Shown here one piece after another: positions 13,201-26,966 of a stretch of DNA of 64,000 nucleotides; positions within the stretch are counted from its first letter, which is position 1, and every line of letters begins with the position of its first letter. Under the pieces are notes generated by a model that saw only the letters and a list, made by a program, of their open reading frames with translations, was not told the origin of the DNA and made no database searches. Location of the stretch: the NCBI GenBank assembly GCA_016946835.1, contig JACVTC010000006.1:920001-984000 (forward strand), written 5' to 3'. The position numbers were made by a program, and so were the translations under genes. Source of the stretch: Neocallimastix lanati (nom. inval.). Its lineage: Eukaryota; Neocallimastigomycota; Neocallimastigomycetes; Neocallimastigales; Neocallimastigaceae.

Positions 13201-14520
13201 AGAAAATACCTGGTTTTGTATTATTTTCAAATTTTCCTTGTTTGTATCTATTAAGGAAAAATACTTTATACATCCAAACACTTTAAGTTTAGATATATCA
13301 ATTTTCTTATTAAAAAAATAACCTCGTTCGGGATTTTAAAATTAATTCCTTGATGCGGATTTAAATTATACAATATACATGCATATTTAATAGCTTCATC
13401 CCATAAAATAGGTGATAATTTAGCTGCACTAAGTAATGTTTTTCGCGCAGTTATCTAATGTCTGATTTAATTCTTTCAGCGCGACCATTTTGTTGGGGAT
13501 TACCTGGTGTTGAATGATTAAATATAATTCCATTATTTTTTTAAGATAATTTATAAAATTAGAATTGTTATATTCTAAACCGTTATCAGATCTTACTTCT
13601 TTTATATTGTAATTACAAGTATTTTTCTTAAGTTTATGAAACTCAATAAAATTTTTGTACTGCTTCAGATTTGTGTTTCAGTAAGTAGACCCAACATTTT
13701 CTACTGAAGTCATCTATGAATGTTATATAATATTTGTATCCACTAAATGATGGTGAAGACTTTAGTGGTCCTACGATATCAGAATGAACGACTTGTAATG
13801 GTGAGGAACTTTTGTTGATTGTTTTGTTGAATGGTTTTTTTCTTGAGTTTACTTATTTTGCAATCTTCACAATTTATATTATCATTCTTTTCTTCCTTAA
13901 TGTTGTTGTTTTCTAGAAATTTTTGAAGATTTTGATTGTAATAGTGGCCTAATAAAGCATGCCATAATTTTAAATCGACATTGTTTATATTATAATCTTT
14001 ACTTTTCATTGAGCTTTATTTAAAGGTAAAGAGGTTTTCATCATTTGTATAAACGGTAGTAATTAGTTTATTATTTTTAAATATTTGGAGTCTTTCTTTA
14101 TTGTTATGCATATCCATTACTAATTTGAAGCCTTTTTTTTACATAGGTAATGAGTGGAAATTAAATTATTTTGTAATGTTGGAGCATAAAATACTTCTCC
14201 AATAGAAAAATTATTATTTTTATACATTCCTTTGTACATACCCTTTTTGTATATTCTATCGGATTGTCCGTTTGGGTATGTAATTCCTCTATTAGCAACT
14301 TCTTCAATGTTTGATAGTATTTTTATATTCTTAGATAAATTAATCCCTGTTCCATTATCAATGATCCATGATTTTATATATTGTTATCTTCCATAATATT
14401 ATTTTCTTCTTTTTAAGATTTCGGTAGTTATACTTTATTTACCCTTATGTTCCTGGAAGTTATTGAATTGTTATTAAAATTATCTTTTACAATATTAGTT
14501 TTTATATTGAAGCAGAAGTC
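10219..14520 (-). pseudogene. Copia pol remnant: protease/integrase/RT/RNase H
   Basis: In element direction: a protease-like stretch (about 14360-14150); gag-pre-integrase finger with WHALLGHYYNQNLQ and CEDCKISK (about 13950-13850); integrase core with VVHSDIVGPLKS, YITFIDDFSRK and EVRSDNGLEYNN (about 13790-13560); an Asn/Lys/Glu/Ile-rich spacer (12541-13092); RT with WKDAINKELQNLYG, VKWVFTIKNNGIYKARLVVK (11795-11590), ALYGLKQAGRQ and the catalytic YVDDILIAGENKE (about 11240-11200); RNase H ending with ADPLTKSISGPKLKYF (10219-10554). The pieces lie in different frames with several stops, so no intact polyprotein. Some shifts sit at A/T runs. Confidence 0.85.
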
Positions 14521-14612
14521 GAATGAAGGATTTGAATCTGAATTCGAATTGTTTTGTTCTTTATAATTAACGTTATAAGATTTGAAGTTTCTTTTTTACT
14601 ACCTTTCCTGTT

Positions 14613-15596
14613 TTAAAGATGTTCTTTTAATTTTTTAATTTTGTTTCTTGACTTATTATTAATATTTTTCTTTTCTCCTCTATAGTTATTATTTGGTGAA
14701 TTCGATGGGTTGAAGAAACAGTTATCAGTAGTGTGCCCATTTTTATGGCAATATTGACAGTATTTCGTTGGAATTTGCTTCTTTATTAAAATTATATGGG
14801 AGTTTCCCATTTTCGGACTCTATTAATTTGATCTTCGTGTTGATATATTTCCTTGATTTCTACTCTCGTTTAATACTTTTACTTTTCTTAATTATGGTAC
14901 TTAGTTTTGTTATGTCTTCTTTTAAATCCTTAAATGTCTTTTCAACATATATAGAAATGTGAATGAATATGCAATGCCGACTTTATTTTAGTTCCTCTAA
15001 AGAATACAAGACTTTTGTTTCTTCACTTAGTTCTGGCTTATTTTGAGATTTTGCCTCGTTATTGTATTCTGTAAATAATGAGTTAAGATTATCTAAATAC
15101 AGTTTAAAGTCATCGTTTTTCGATTTCTAGCTTTTTTTTTATCTTCATTTCAATTTCAAATAATCTTGAAGGGCCTGTTTCTGAAAATCTTTCCTTTAAT
15201 TCCTTTATCATTAAGTAGGCACTTGTACAATTATTTAATAAGCTTTTTTGTATATTCGTCGAGGCTGTTCAATATTATAATTCTGACTGTACTGTCCTAT
15301 TTTAAATGTTTTTTTTTATTTGTGTTTATATCTTTAATATTTTTTGATATATAATCACCCAATTCTTCAGAATCAAGGAATAATTTTAAGTCTGAATACC
15401 ATTTGTGAAAGTTTTCATTTGTAATTCTAAAGTTTTGAATGTGAAATTTATTAATTGTGTTGGTTTGAGTATTTGGAGGTTCTACTTCGACAAGAGTATC
15501 ATTCATTGTTGTACTAGATGTATTTGTAGTCTTTGTTGCCCTTGAAGAAGTTTTTGAAGAACTCCCCGTAGCTGTTGAATTATCTGATTTAGTCAT
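14613..15596 (-). pseudogene. Copia gag remnant with zinc knuckle
   Basis: The ATG at 15596 starts a Ser/Thr-rich N-terminus and the segment FRITNENFHKWYSDLKLFLD, typical of copia gag. A frameshift near 15300 moves the reading to another frame (AYLMIKELKERFSETGPSRL, then YLDNLNSLFTEYN), a UBN2-type gag core. The zinc knuckle CQYCHKNGHTTDNC (C-X2-C-X4-H-X4-C) lies at about 14715-14760. Stops and shifts interrupt it several times. In a working element it would form the capsid-like particle and bind RNA. Confidence 0.8.
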
Positions 15597-15702
15597 TTTA
15601 ATGTGACTGCTAATATTTCTTTATTTTAATATCTAATGAATGTTTAATATTTTAATATATTGGATTTTGATATCACCAATTGTTAATGAATTATTGAGTC
15701 AT

Positions 15703-15716
15703 TGAGACTCTTAATC
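15703..15716 (-). promoter_or_regulatory. Primer binding site, tRNA-Lys(CUU) half type
   Basis: GATTAAGAGTCTCA in element orientation, directly next to the 5' LTR. Its complement TGAGACTCTTAATC is, from memory, the anticodon arm of eukaryotic tRNA-Lys(CUU). No TGG (3'-CCA complement) is present. The identical 14-mer abuts the LTRs of the two other elements at 19129-19142 and 19626-19639. Confidence 0.7.
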
Positions 15717-15954
15717 TGTTAAATATAACACTTAAATTCAGAAATGATATTTATATTTTATTATGTGTTTATTTATTTATTTATTTATTGCTTTTACATT
15801 TAGAAAGACCTCATTCATTTAAGAATATGTTATTATATATTATTGGTAACATTTAACGTTACACTGCATTATATTATCAAATAAAAAATATTTTACACTT
15901 AATAATGTAATATAATGTACAATGTAATTAAACACATAACTGTGATATTTAACA
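15717..15954 (-). repeat. 5' LTR of the copia element
   Basis: 238 bp, partner of the 10004-10274 LTR. Followed in element direction by the 14-nt PBS. Confidence 0.9.
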
Positions 15955-16019
15955 ATTATTATTATTATTATATACTTTTTTTATTTTATTCTATTTTTTT
16001 TTTTTTTTTTTTTTTTGTT

Positions 16020-18256
<2,237 letters not shown>

Positions 18257-18265
18257 TTCCCCCCT

Positions 18266-18302
18266 AAACCAAGTTATTCTACTAAATGAATAATTTTGGT
18301 TT
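18266..18302. promoter_or_regulatory. Hairpin next to polypurine tract, TRIM-like element
   Basis: In element orientation: AAACCAA, spacer, TTATTC, loop, GAATAA, spacer, TTGGTTT, immediately 5' of the purine tract. The same hairpin occurs at 23925-23958 in the next element. Confidence 0.7.
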
Positions 18303-18849
18303 ATAGGTGAATATGTACATAGCAATACATAACAATAATACTTTGTGAAATTTATATCATTATTCTAAATTTTAATTAACTATTAAATTTCTATTTCATA
18401 TTATATCATTAATTGAATTTTATATATATACTTTATGTATATTATTTGCTAATTTTATCTTAGATATTTATATTATTACCCATTGTACGTTTTTGTGGTT
18501 AAAACGCCTAAAACCTTTATAATTTGGGTATTTTTAATATTAAAAATTATTTAAATATGGATTGGACACCTATCTGGATTTACACCATCCTATTATATTA
18601 TATTAAGGCAACCTCGTTGGGATTCACGCCAAATTAATAATGACAACACATGGTTTACCTCTTTGGTTTTACGTACTCTTGACAACTCATGGATTAACTC
18701 TTTGGTTTTTACGTCATTTTATTTATTTTAATTAGTTAAAAATTTTATTTTCTTTAATAAAATAGTTTGTAATATTCAAAAATAATTTATAATAATCAAT
18801 TAATGCTTATGATAATTTCATTTATTAAGAGTCTCAAAATAATATGTTC

Positions 18850-19128
18850 ATTTAATATATTTCACGTTTCTTTTTTTTTCTTTAAGCGTGTTAACTTCAT
18901 GTAGGGGAATTTCTTGTATTAAGTTATTAGATATTTACGCGTTTTCAGAATTTTTGAAATTTAGTGATCTAAATTTCAATCTTGATCAATTTTGATTTAA
19001 ATTCCAAAAAATTGACATAATGGTAACCTTTATCATAATATTCTTCTTTTAACTTCTTTATGTCCTTCTTGACATAATATTGTTTCCGGCAAAAAATTCT
19101 TTTGCTAAGAATCTTTTTAAGAGTCAGA
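18850..19128 (-). other. 5' leader of TRIM-like element with short open patch
   Basis: Downstream of the PBS in element direction an open patch of about 50 codons reads RIFCRKQYYVKKDIKKLKEE onward to a stop. Its first 70 nt resemble the leader of the element at 19626 (GACTCTTAA, GATTCT, GCCGGA, ATGTCAAGAAG or ATTATCAAGAAG in the same order), so it may be a shared packaging/leader region rather than a gene. Confidence 0.4.
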
Positions 19129-19142
19129 TGAGACTCTTAATC
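19129..19142 (-). promoter_or_regulatory. Primer binding site, tRNA-Lys(CUU) half type
   Basis: GATTAAGAGTCTCA directly after the 5' LTR in element orientation; same 14 bases as in the copia and LARD-like elements. Confidence 0.7.
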
Positions 19143-19328
19143 TGTTAAGAGTCATGAATTTGTGGTTTATAATTATGTCAATTTTATTAATATATTTTAT
19201 GATAAAGAGTTACAAATATTAAATTATATTAATTTACATGCTTTTATATTAACATATTGTGGCTTATACATTACATTACATACATTACATTTTAATACAT
19301 TTAAACTCATATTTCACATATTCTAACA
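19143..19328 (-). repeat. 5' LTR of TRIM-like element
   Basis: 186 bp, identical partner of 18071-18256; followed in element direction by the PBS. Confidence 0.93.

Positions 19329-19399
<71 letters not shown>
19329..19399. repeat. ATT array between two LTR elements
   Basis: Uninterrupted (ATT)n of about 24 units separating the TRIM-like element from the next LTR element. Confidence 0.95.
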
Positions 19400-19405
<6 letters not shown>

Positions 19406-19625
19406 AATATATGAGCTTATCTATTAAATGAATCTAGAATAATGATAATACAAGTTATTAATATAAACATAATATAATGTAATTAATTAAAGGTATTTTA
19501 AAACAAGCCAACATCTTTAGTATAAATACATGTAAATTTCATTATGTTGAATGTTGACTAATTACATTACCTATTTATATATACTTATAAATAACCATAT
19601 GAATAAAACTTCATATTCAATAATA
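19400..19625 (+). repeat. 5' LTR of LARD-like element
   Basis: 226 bp; the first bases are TATTACAATAT where the 3' copy has TGTTACAATAT. Contains a TATAAATACATG box about 100 bp before its end, a plausible promoter. Confidence 0.85.
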
Positions 19626-19639
19626 GATTAAGAGTCTCA
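19626..19639 (+). promoter_or_regulatory. Primer binding site, tRNA-Lys(CUU) half type
   Basis: GATTAAGAGTCTCA, directly abutting the LTR; identical in three elements of the window. Confidence 0.7.
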
Positions 19640-19954
19640 CCGGACTCTCAGTGACTCTTAAGAGGATTCTCTGAAAGATGAAAACCAAAAGCCGGACACA
19701 TAAAATATGATTATCAAGAAGAAAGTTGTTTAGAATTGAAGAATGCCGAATACTCGATCCCCCTCCCCCATATCCATAACCGTGTGAAAAATCAAATCTT
19801 TAGAAAATCTGAAAATCGAGATATTGAAATCTCAAAAATTTTGAAATTCAATAAAATATTTTTTTAACCTCCAACCAATATTTAAGAATTACTTAAGGAA
19901 ATACTAAAGCTCTATTTACTCTTCAAGAAATAAGTTAAGATTACCCAAAGCGAA

Positions 19955-21440
19955 GGATGAAAAAAAAAAGTACACCAGGAACCAGGATGTATTGAAAGTT
20001 TTAAACTACGTCTATTCGTCAGATGAAATTCCATGTTACCACCAATGTATGAAGGATATTTTTGAATTTGCAAAAGATTTTTCTGAAAAAAAAAAAAAAA
20101 AAAGATTAAAGATGATGTTTGGTGTGGATAATATAAATAAACTTTTTTTTTTTTTTAAGTAAAATGAAAAAAAAAAAAAAAAAAAAAAACTAATTCGTAA
20201 CTTACATTTAAATCAGGTCTATCGACACAATGCCTAGAAGATGGAATAATTTAAAAAGAGATGATCCATATACGCTCAAAATTTAGTCTTTGTATGATTC
20301 AATGGACTGGTTTCGAGAACAACAAGAGCTAATAGATGAAATATAATAATTATAAAAAAAAAAAAAAAAAAAAGTATCTTTTAAGCATGAACTTTATATT
20401 AATGATAAACCAACTAATTGAAAAATACCATAAAATTGTAATAAATTTTAATTCTATTAGAACTAAAAGATAAAAAATAAAGAGTATTGGAGTATTATCG
20501 AAAAATGAGGGGAAAAAAAAAAAAAAAAAAAACTAAAACACCCTATTATACAGAATTTCGTATGTGTAATGATTATGAAAAACCTCAAGATATTTATCAA
20601 CACCACAATAGAGGAAAAGTTGCCACTGACATATTCAATGCAATGAAAGGATGTTGTAAACCTGAAATGCTTTATTGTTACCTAAAAGGACAACTAAAAT
20701 ACCGAGTTGCTAAATACAAATTTCGAAGTTAATACTTCTAGCTAGTAACACAAATACAAATTGATATTTCAAATAGCCTTAATACCGTTGATATTGAAGA
20801 CTTGTAACTGTTGATTCTGATAAGAAAAGAACCAAAATATTTTTTTTTCTACTTTAAATGAATTAACATATATATCAAATCGCAATAAACAATAATATAA
20901 GACAACACACCAACACCAGAAATAAAAAAAAAATAAACTTATAACTCTCATAGTTGAATGTCTTAATTCTATTCGTATAAATTATTGGAGAACCAATCAC
21001 TATTTCTAGTGGGTATCGTAATCAAGAAGTAAGTAAAACAAAGCAATAAATTCAACAAATAAAAAAAAAATAATAATAATAATAATAATAGTCAACACAC
21101 GAAAAGTGAAGCCGCGGATCTTCAACCATGTAGTGGTACTGAACATCCAAAAATTTGGAGGAAAAAAAAAAAAATTTTTTTTTTTTTTTTTTTAGTATTA
21201 TACAATGCTATAATTAAAATTCAAAGAATATGATTAATTTATTATTAAAAAAATTGTTTATGGGCACACGTCCGTGACAAAAAATCCCAAAAAAAATAAT
21301 CGTCACGAAAACTTCGTTACTACGATGGTAAAAAATCACGGAAAATAACCAAATATCCAATTATTACTGATGAAGTTCAAGATTACATTAATATAGGTAA
21401 AGATAAGCAAGGACTGGCCAATGAAAGCCAGTATTTCTAA
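19955..21440 (+). pseudogene. Unknown coding-like patches inside LARD-like element
   Basis: Four open patches separated by poly-A/T runs and stops. About 19968-20090: DVLKVLNYVYSSDEIPCYHQ onward. About 20230-20345: PRRWNNLKRDDPYTLK, then SLYDSMDWFREQQELIDEI. 20487-20732: TPYYTEFRMCNDYEKPQDIY onward, rich in Tyr, Cys, Lys. About 21310-21440: RKLRYYDGKKSRKITKYPII onward. I recognise no gag, pol or cellular family. Amino-acid composition is balanced and the AT content lower than in surrounding DNA, so these may be the broken remains of one carried gene. Function unknown. Confidence 0.4.
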
Positions 21441-23924
21441 TAATTCAGACCCTAATGAAGATTGATACTTGTAATTACGAATCCTATCGACACAGAAATA
21501 AATGATAAATCCGATCGGGATGACAATAAAGAAATTCTTTGATAATAAACCTCAACTCAAGTGCTGCTAACAAAATAAAATATACTTCTTTCCTAAAATA
21601 CTTTCAGAATATTTATAGTATTCATGATTTGGGAATTACATAGTTATATTTTAGAATTTTCAATATTTATAAAAATATAAAGAGTTACTCCTTATGTCAC
21701 TATATAAAATATCCATTTAAATTACCATAGATTTCATTCCATAATCAAAACTATAAATACTTGTGGCCAGAGAAAAGAAAAGAAAACATAGAATATGTAA
21801 ATATCATATATTAAAAATATGCAATAATATGTATTCTACTTAAAAAGAGGTTAATCACAAACGCACATATCAAAACCACTTATATTCCAAAATAGTACTA
21901 GAATATACAACCAACAATTAATTTATAATTAACTTAGAATTAATATATAATAAATTACTTATATAAATGAAAGAAATTATAGTTAACTTGTGGTTAATTA
22001 TTCTCCCAAAATATTTGCACAAATATAGAGTATATTATTAAAAAGTAAAAAATATATAATTTAATTTTTATCCGAATATCATGGTATAGCTTAGCATGAA
22101 ATGAATATTTACCATGGATACTACTAATTTTAGGTGATGGTGTAATGCCTTCACATAATCGTAAGGATTCCCATCCACAATGGTATAACACTTTTCTTTG
22201 AAAAAAGGTTCCATTGTTATTATGATGACATTGATTCATCATGTATTATTACAAATCAACCTTCAAAAAATGTTAAGACGACTTATTTATTAACGATGAG
22301 ATTATTGGACTCTTCCTTATCACCACTTAAACAAATTGGTTCACATTTCCAATCGACTGAGCTGACATCATACAGTAAAAATGTGATTATCTATATTAAT
22401 TAATTATTTAACTAACGATGAATTTAACATAATATAATACTTTTATGAAAAAGTTAAATGTGAAAATTAATCATTCATTTTTTAAATTTTTAATCATTCA
22501 AATCTAAATATTTAATTCCTAAATTCTTATATTTGAGGGGGGAATAATGATCATATGTAAAAAAAAATTTAAATTAAGAACAACATAAACGAATATGAGA
22601 AAACATCAATTATAAGTTAATTAACGCAAAAACCAAAAAAAAAAAAAATTTTTTTTTTTTACTAGAATATCATTTAGTAACTAAGATTGATCTCATCGAA
22701 AAAGAAGATTTAAAATATCAAAAAGAAGAAAACGTAAATAAAAATTTACATGATAAGACTAATATTTCTCAAGATTACTAAAATGACTAAATTATCCATT
22801 TGCATATTAAAGAACCCTAACAGGGAAATTTTGAAAAAATTAACCTACAAGAAGAAATTAATTGAAATATGAAATCTTTATCAATTATGCAGCAATTTAT
22901 ATTATTTATTAATAAGTTTAAATGACTAAAAATAACATAATGAATTATAAATGAAATCACTTTTAATACCCCAAAATTATATTTTATCAAATACACCAAT
23001 ATATAATAATCAACATTTTTATGTAAAAAATAAACAAATAATTTCATAAGAGATTTCATAATAAATATTTAAAAGCAAATCACAAGGTTAATATTAAACC
23101 CATAGAAGAGTGATAAATAAAAGATTGATAAATTGGTTACCTCTTACCAACAAAAGTACACCCTGTTGCAAGGTTAATTATTTATCCCACAAAAAGAGAT
23201 TATAATAAAATAAATGGTTTCTATCTCTTTATCTAACGAAAGTATGGTTGAAGACGATAAATCGAAGATACCACTATATAATAAATTTACATCTAAAATT
23301 TTTAAAAAGTTAATAATAATTTTATATAATGATTGCAAGACACTTTATACACTTTATTGTAACAATACTTAATTCGATGAAGTTTTTACAAAACTCATCT
23401 AATATGAATCTCAAAACTACAAAGCGAAAATATGTTAATAGTTAATGCTAATTTATAAAGCAATATTTAACATAGTTATTACTAAAACGACAAAGTGAAA
23501 TATATATAAAAATTAGCGCTAACCCACAAAGCTGTTTATAACTGAAAGTGATGTAAAACCCAATATTTAAGAGGTATTCATACAAATTGAGATGTGTATA
23601 ATATCACCCTTCAAGAAAAAGGTTTCCATCATACAAATAGTAATAAATAAACCATATATTATGAGAGATGTTTTAGATACATCTAATATTAATGGTGTAA
23701 TAATATTAAATATTTAGTTTTAAGGGGAAATTATTTGATTACAAATATAATTAAGAAATTATTTTAGCAATATTTAAATCGAATTAAAGAAATTAAAGAA
23801 ATGGAAAAAATATTTTATTCATGTAAAATTAAGAGGTTAATTTAAAATAGAAGTAATTAATAGTTTAATAATATCAAGTTAATATTATAAAATAGAATAA
23901 TTTTATATATACATATTCACCAGT
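21441..23924. other. Rest of LARD-like interior, nothing recognised
   Basis: AT-rich sequence without homology I can name. A minus-strand ORF at 21994-22242 and another at 22817-23059 have no recognisable motif and I do not call them genes. Confidence 0.4.
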
Positions 23925-23958
23925 AAACCAATTTATTCATTATAGAATAATTTGGTTT
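23925..23958. promoter_or_regulatory. Hairpin next to polypurine tract, LARD-like element
   Basis: AAACCAATTTATTC, six-base loop, GAATAATTTGGTTT: 14-nt arms, with a single T/T mismatch, just upstream of the purine tract. Counterpart of 18266-18302. Confidence 0.75.
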
Positions 23959-23968
23959 TATGAGGGAA

Positions 23969-24192
23969 TGTTACAATATGTGAATTTATATATTAAATGA
24001 ATCAAGAATAATGATAATGTAAATTATTAATATAAGCATATTATAATGTAATTAATTAAAAGTATTCTAGAACAGGCCACATTTTTAGTATAAATACATG
24101 ACATGTAAATATCATTATGTTAAATATTGTTAATTACCTATTTATATTTACATATAAATAACCTTATTAATAAAACTTTATATTCAATAATA
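23969..24192 (+). repeat. 3' LTR of LARD-like element
   Basis: 224 bp, TGTTACAATATGTGAATTT start; partner of 19400-19625 with scattered substitutions and small indels. Confidence 0.85.
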
Positions 24193-24291
24193 ATTATTAT
24201 TATTATTATTATAATTATTATTATTATTATTATTATTATTATAATTATTATTATTATTATTATAATTATTATTATTATTATTATTATTATA

Positions 24292-24366
<75 letters not shown>

Positions 24367-24396
24367 ATTATTATTATTATTATTATTATTATTATA

Positions 24397-24426
<30 letters not shown>
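24193..24426. repeat. ATT array with periodic ATAATT interruptions
   Basis: (ATT)n array right of the LARD-like element, interrupted about every 24-45 bp by an ATAATT variant. Produces a poly-Ile ORF that is not a gene. Confidence 0.95.
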
Positions 24427-24427
<1 letters not shown>

Positions 24428-25530
24428 GTGTTATTTTTTTTTTTCGTTATTTTTAATTAATATGAATTTTTTTTATTATTTATTATTTATTATTTATCAT
24501 TATTATTTATTATATAACATTATTTATTTCTAATATTATTTATTATAGTTTATAATAATTTTATTATTATTATTATTATTGTAGTTATTACTGTTATTTT
24601 TAATTTTTTTTTTTTTTTTATTAATTATTATGATTATAGCTGATGATATTATTTCTTATATCATCATTTTTTATTATTATTTATTATTATTATTATTATT
24701 ATTTGTATATATTATTATGTAATATAATTTTTTCATATTATTAATTATAATCAAATTATTTTTTAATTTTCATTATTTATCATTAATTACTTATTTATTA
24801 TTATTAATATTACAGGTATTTTTTTTATTATTCATTATTACACTAATATCTGTACATTAATTGACAATAATATTAATAATAGTAATAATAATAAGAAATA
24901 AAAATAAATAATAGTAATAGTTATAAATGAGTAGTGAATAATATAGTAGTTAAAAATGATAGTTATTAGTCATCATTATTATATCTAAAATTTAATATAA
25001 TTAATAGTAAAAAAAAATAAAATAAAATAAAAACTAAGTGAATATGGCTGTTGTTAATTATAACTATTATTCATCGTTATTCTATCTAACTCTAAAATTT
25101 AATATAAGTAATAATAAAAAAAATAAAAAAAAATAAAAAAGTTTTTAACAAAAATATGAATAAAAAAAATAATTATTGTTATGAATACTGCTTAACATAA
25201 TTATAAATTAATATTTATAATTAATAGAAATAATCATAAATATTAATAATATTTAATAATAACAGTAATAAAAGAATCATAATAATAATAATAATTAATA
25301 ATTAATGATTATTAAATATTATTTATTATTTATTATAATTAATTATAGCTATTTCTATTAATTTTATCTCTATTAATACACAGATAATTCTAAAAAAAAT
25401 TGAAATAATGGTGATAATGATAAATAACATTCAAATAATAATAAATAATAAGAATAATAAAAATATAAATAATGAATAATAAATAATGAATAATAAATAA
25501 TAAACAATAAATTATGATAATAATAATAAT

Positions 25531-25592
<62 letters not shown>

Positions 25593-25760
25593 TAATAATA
25601 TAATAAAAAAAAATAATTGAAAAATAAATGTAACTAAAAATTATTAAATAATAATAAATACTAATATTAAAAATCTAAATAATAAATAATAAATACATCA
25701 TATAAAATGATTATTAATAATTATAAACTAGAATTATTTATTATAGATAATAAAAAATAA

Positions 25761-26060
25761 TTAATAATAATTATTAACTAGAAAGATTTGTTGTAGATAC
25801 TGAACAATAATTAATAATAATTATTAACTAGAAAGATTTGTTGTAGATACTGAACAATAATTAATAATAATTATTAACTAGAAAGATTTGTTGTAGATAC
25901 TGAACAATAATTAATAATAATTATTAACTAGAAAGATTTGTTGTAGATACTGAACAATAATTAATAATAATTATTAACTAGAAAGATTTGTTGTAGATAC
26001 TGAACAATAATTAATAATAATTATTAACTAGAAAGATTTGTTGTAGATACTGAACAATAA
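25761..26060. repeat. 50-bp minisatellite, six perfect copies
   Basis: Unit starts TTAATAATAATTATTAACTA and ends AGATACTGAACAATAA. Six copies read as identical. A diverged half-copy precedes at about 25705-25760. Confidence 0.95.
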
Positions 26061-26324
26061 TTAATAACAATAATAATAATAAAAAAAATGTCATATAAAA
26101 AAAAAAAAGTTTAATAAGAAATAATTAGAAATTAATAACAATAATTAATATTAGTATTAGTATCATAAACTCTTTAACTCTTTACTATTATTTGTTATTA
26201 TTCATACTACTATTAATTAGTATTGTCTCAAATTTTATTTTATATTTTTTTTTTAATTATTATAGTTATTATTTATTATGATTATGAATATTTTATTCTC
26301 CGTTATTGTCTCTATTTTTACTAA

Positions 26325-26355
<31 letters not shown>

Positions 26356-26528
26356 TTTTTAGTATTATTATATTTTTTATTAATAAATAAAATTTATAAT
26401 TATTGTATATATATATATACATTATCTTATATATATAAAAATGTAAACAATCTATATTTAAACAGGGTACTTTTGAATTTTGTTCCATATCTCTTTAGAA
26501 TAGCCTAATTAACATACATATGTAAATC

Positions 26529-26580
<52 letters not shown>

Positions 26581-26919
26581 TGTAATGGTATTAGTATTAG
26601 TATTATTAATTTTTTTTGTAACAATTTTATTATTACTATTTTTTTTGTTACAATTTTATTATTTATTACTATTATTATTCAATAGGGTTTTTTTTTTTTA
26701 AAAAAAAAAATTCATAAATTACTATATTTATTTATTATTATTATTATTATTATTTGCAATTAGGAAAGGAAAAGGAATAAAATTATTGTTATTAGTTTTA
26801 TTGATCTATACTTTGTCTAATGATTTTTTTTTTTATTACTTATTTTAAAGTATATTAAGGTATACTCCAATTTGTTTCATTCATTCGTCACCAATAATTA
26901 AAAATTATTTTAAAGTTTA

Positions 26920-26966
<47 letters not shown>

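Larger units (their letters stand above)
10004..15954 (-). mobile_element. Ty1/copia LTR retrotransposon, full length but degenerate
   Basis: LTRs at 10004-10274 (3') and 15717-15954 (5' in element orientation) begin and end TGTTAAATAT...ATATTTAACA. They differ by a roughly 33-bp indel and a few substitutions. The flanking ATTAT on both sides (9999-10003, 15955-15959) fits a 5-bp target duplication within an ATT array. PBS GATTAAGAGTCTCA abuts the 5' LTR; a purine tract (GTAGGGGGAA) abuts the 3' LTR. The interior order gag - protease/integrase - RT - RNase H is copia type. Many frameshifts and stops make it inactive as read. Confidence 0.92.
19400..24192 (+). mobile_element. LARD-like LTR element without recognisable pol
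   Basis: LTRs at 19400-19625 and 23969-24192 align along their length (T[A/G]TTACAATAT start, TTCAATAATA end; both contain TATAAATACATG). ATTAT flanks both ends. PBS GATTAAGAGTCTCA at 19626, purine tract ATGAGGGAA just before 23969. The interior is 4.3 kb with no RT, integrase or protease motif seen in any frame. It holds four short less AT-rich open patches of unknown identity. The LTRs have many differences, so it is older than its TRIM neighbour, with which it shares LTR start, PBS, leader and PPT hairpin. Confidence 0.85.

Noticed and set aside
24127-24456. 109-codon poly-Ile ORF
   Set aside because: ATT array next to an LTR; no complexity beyond the repeat.
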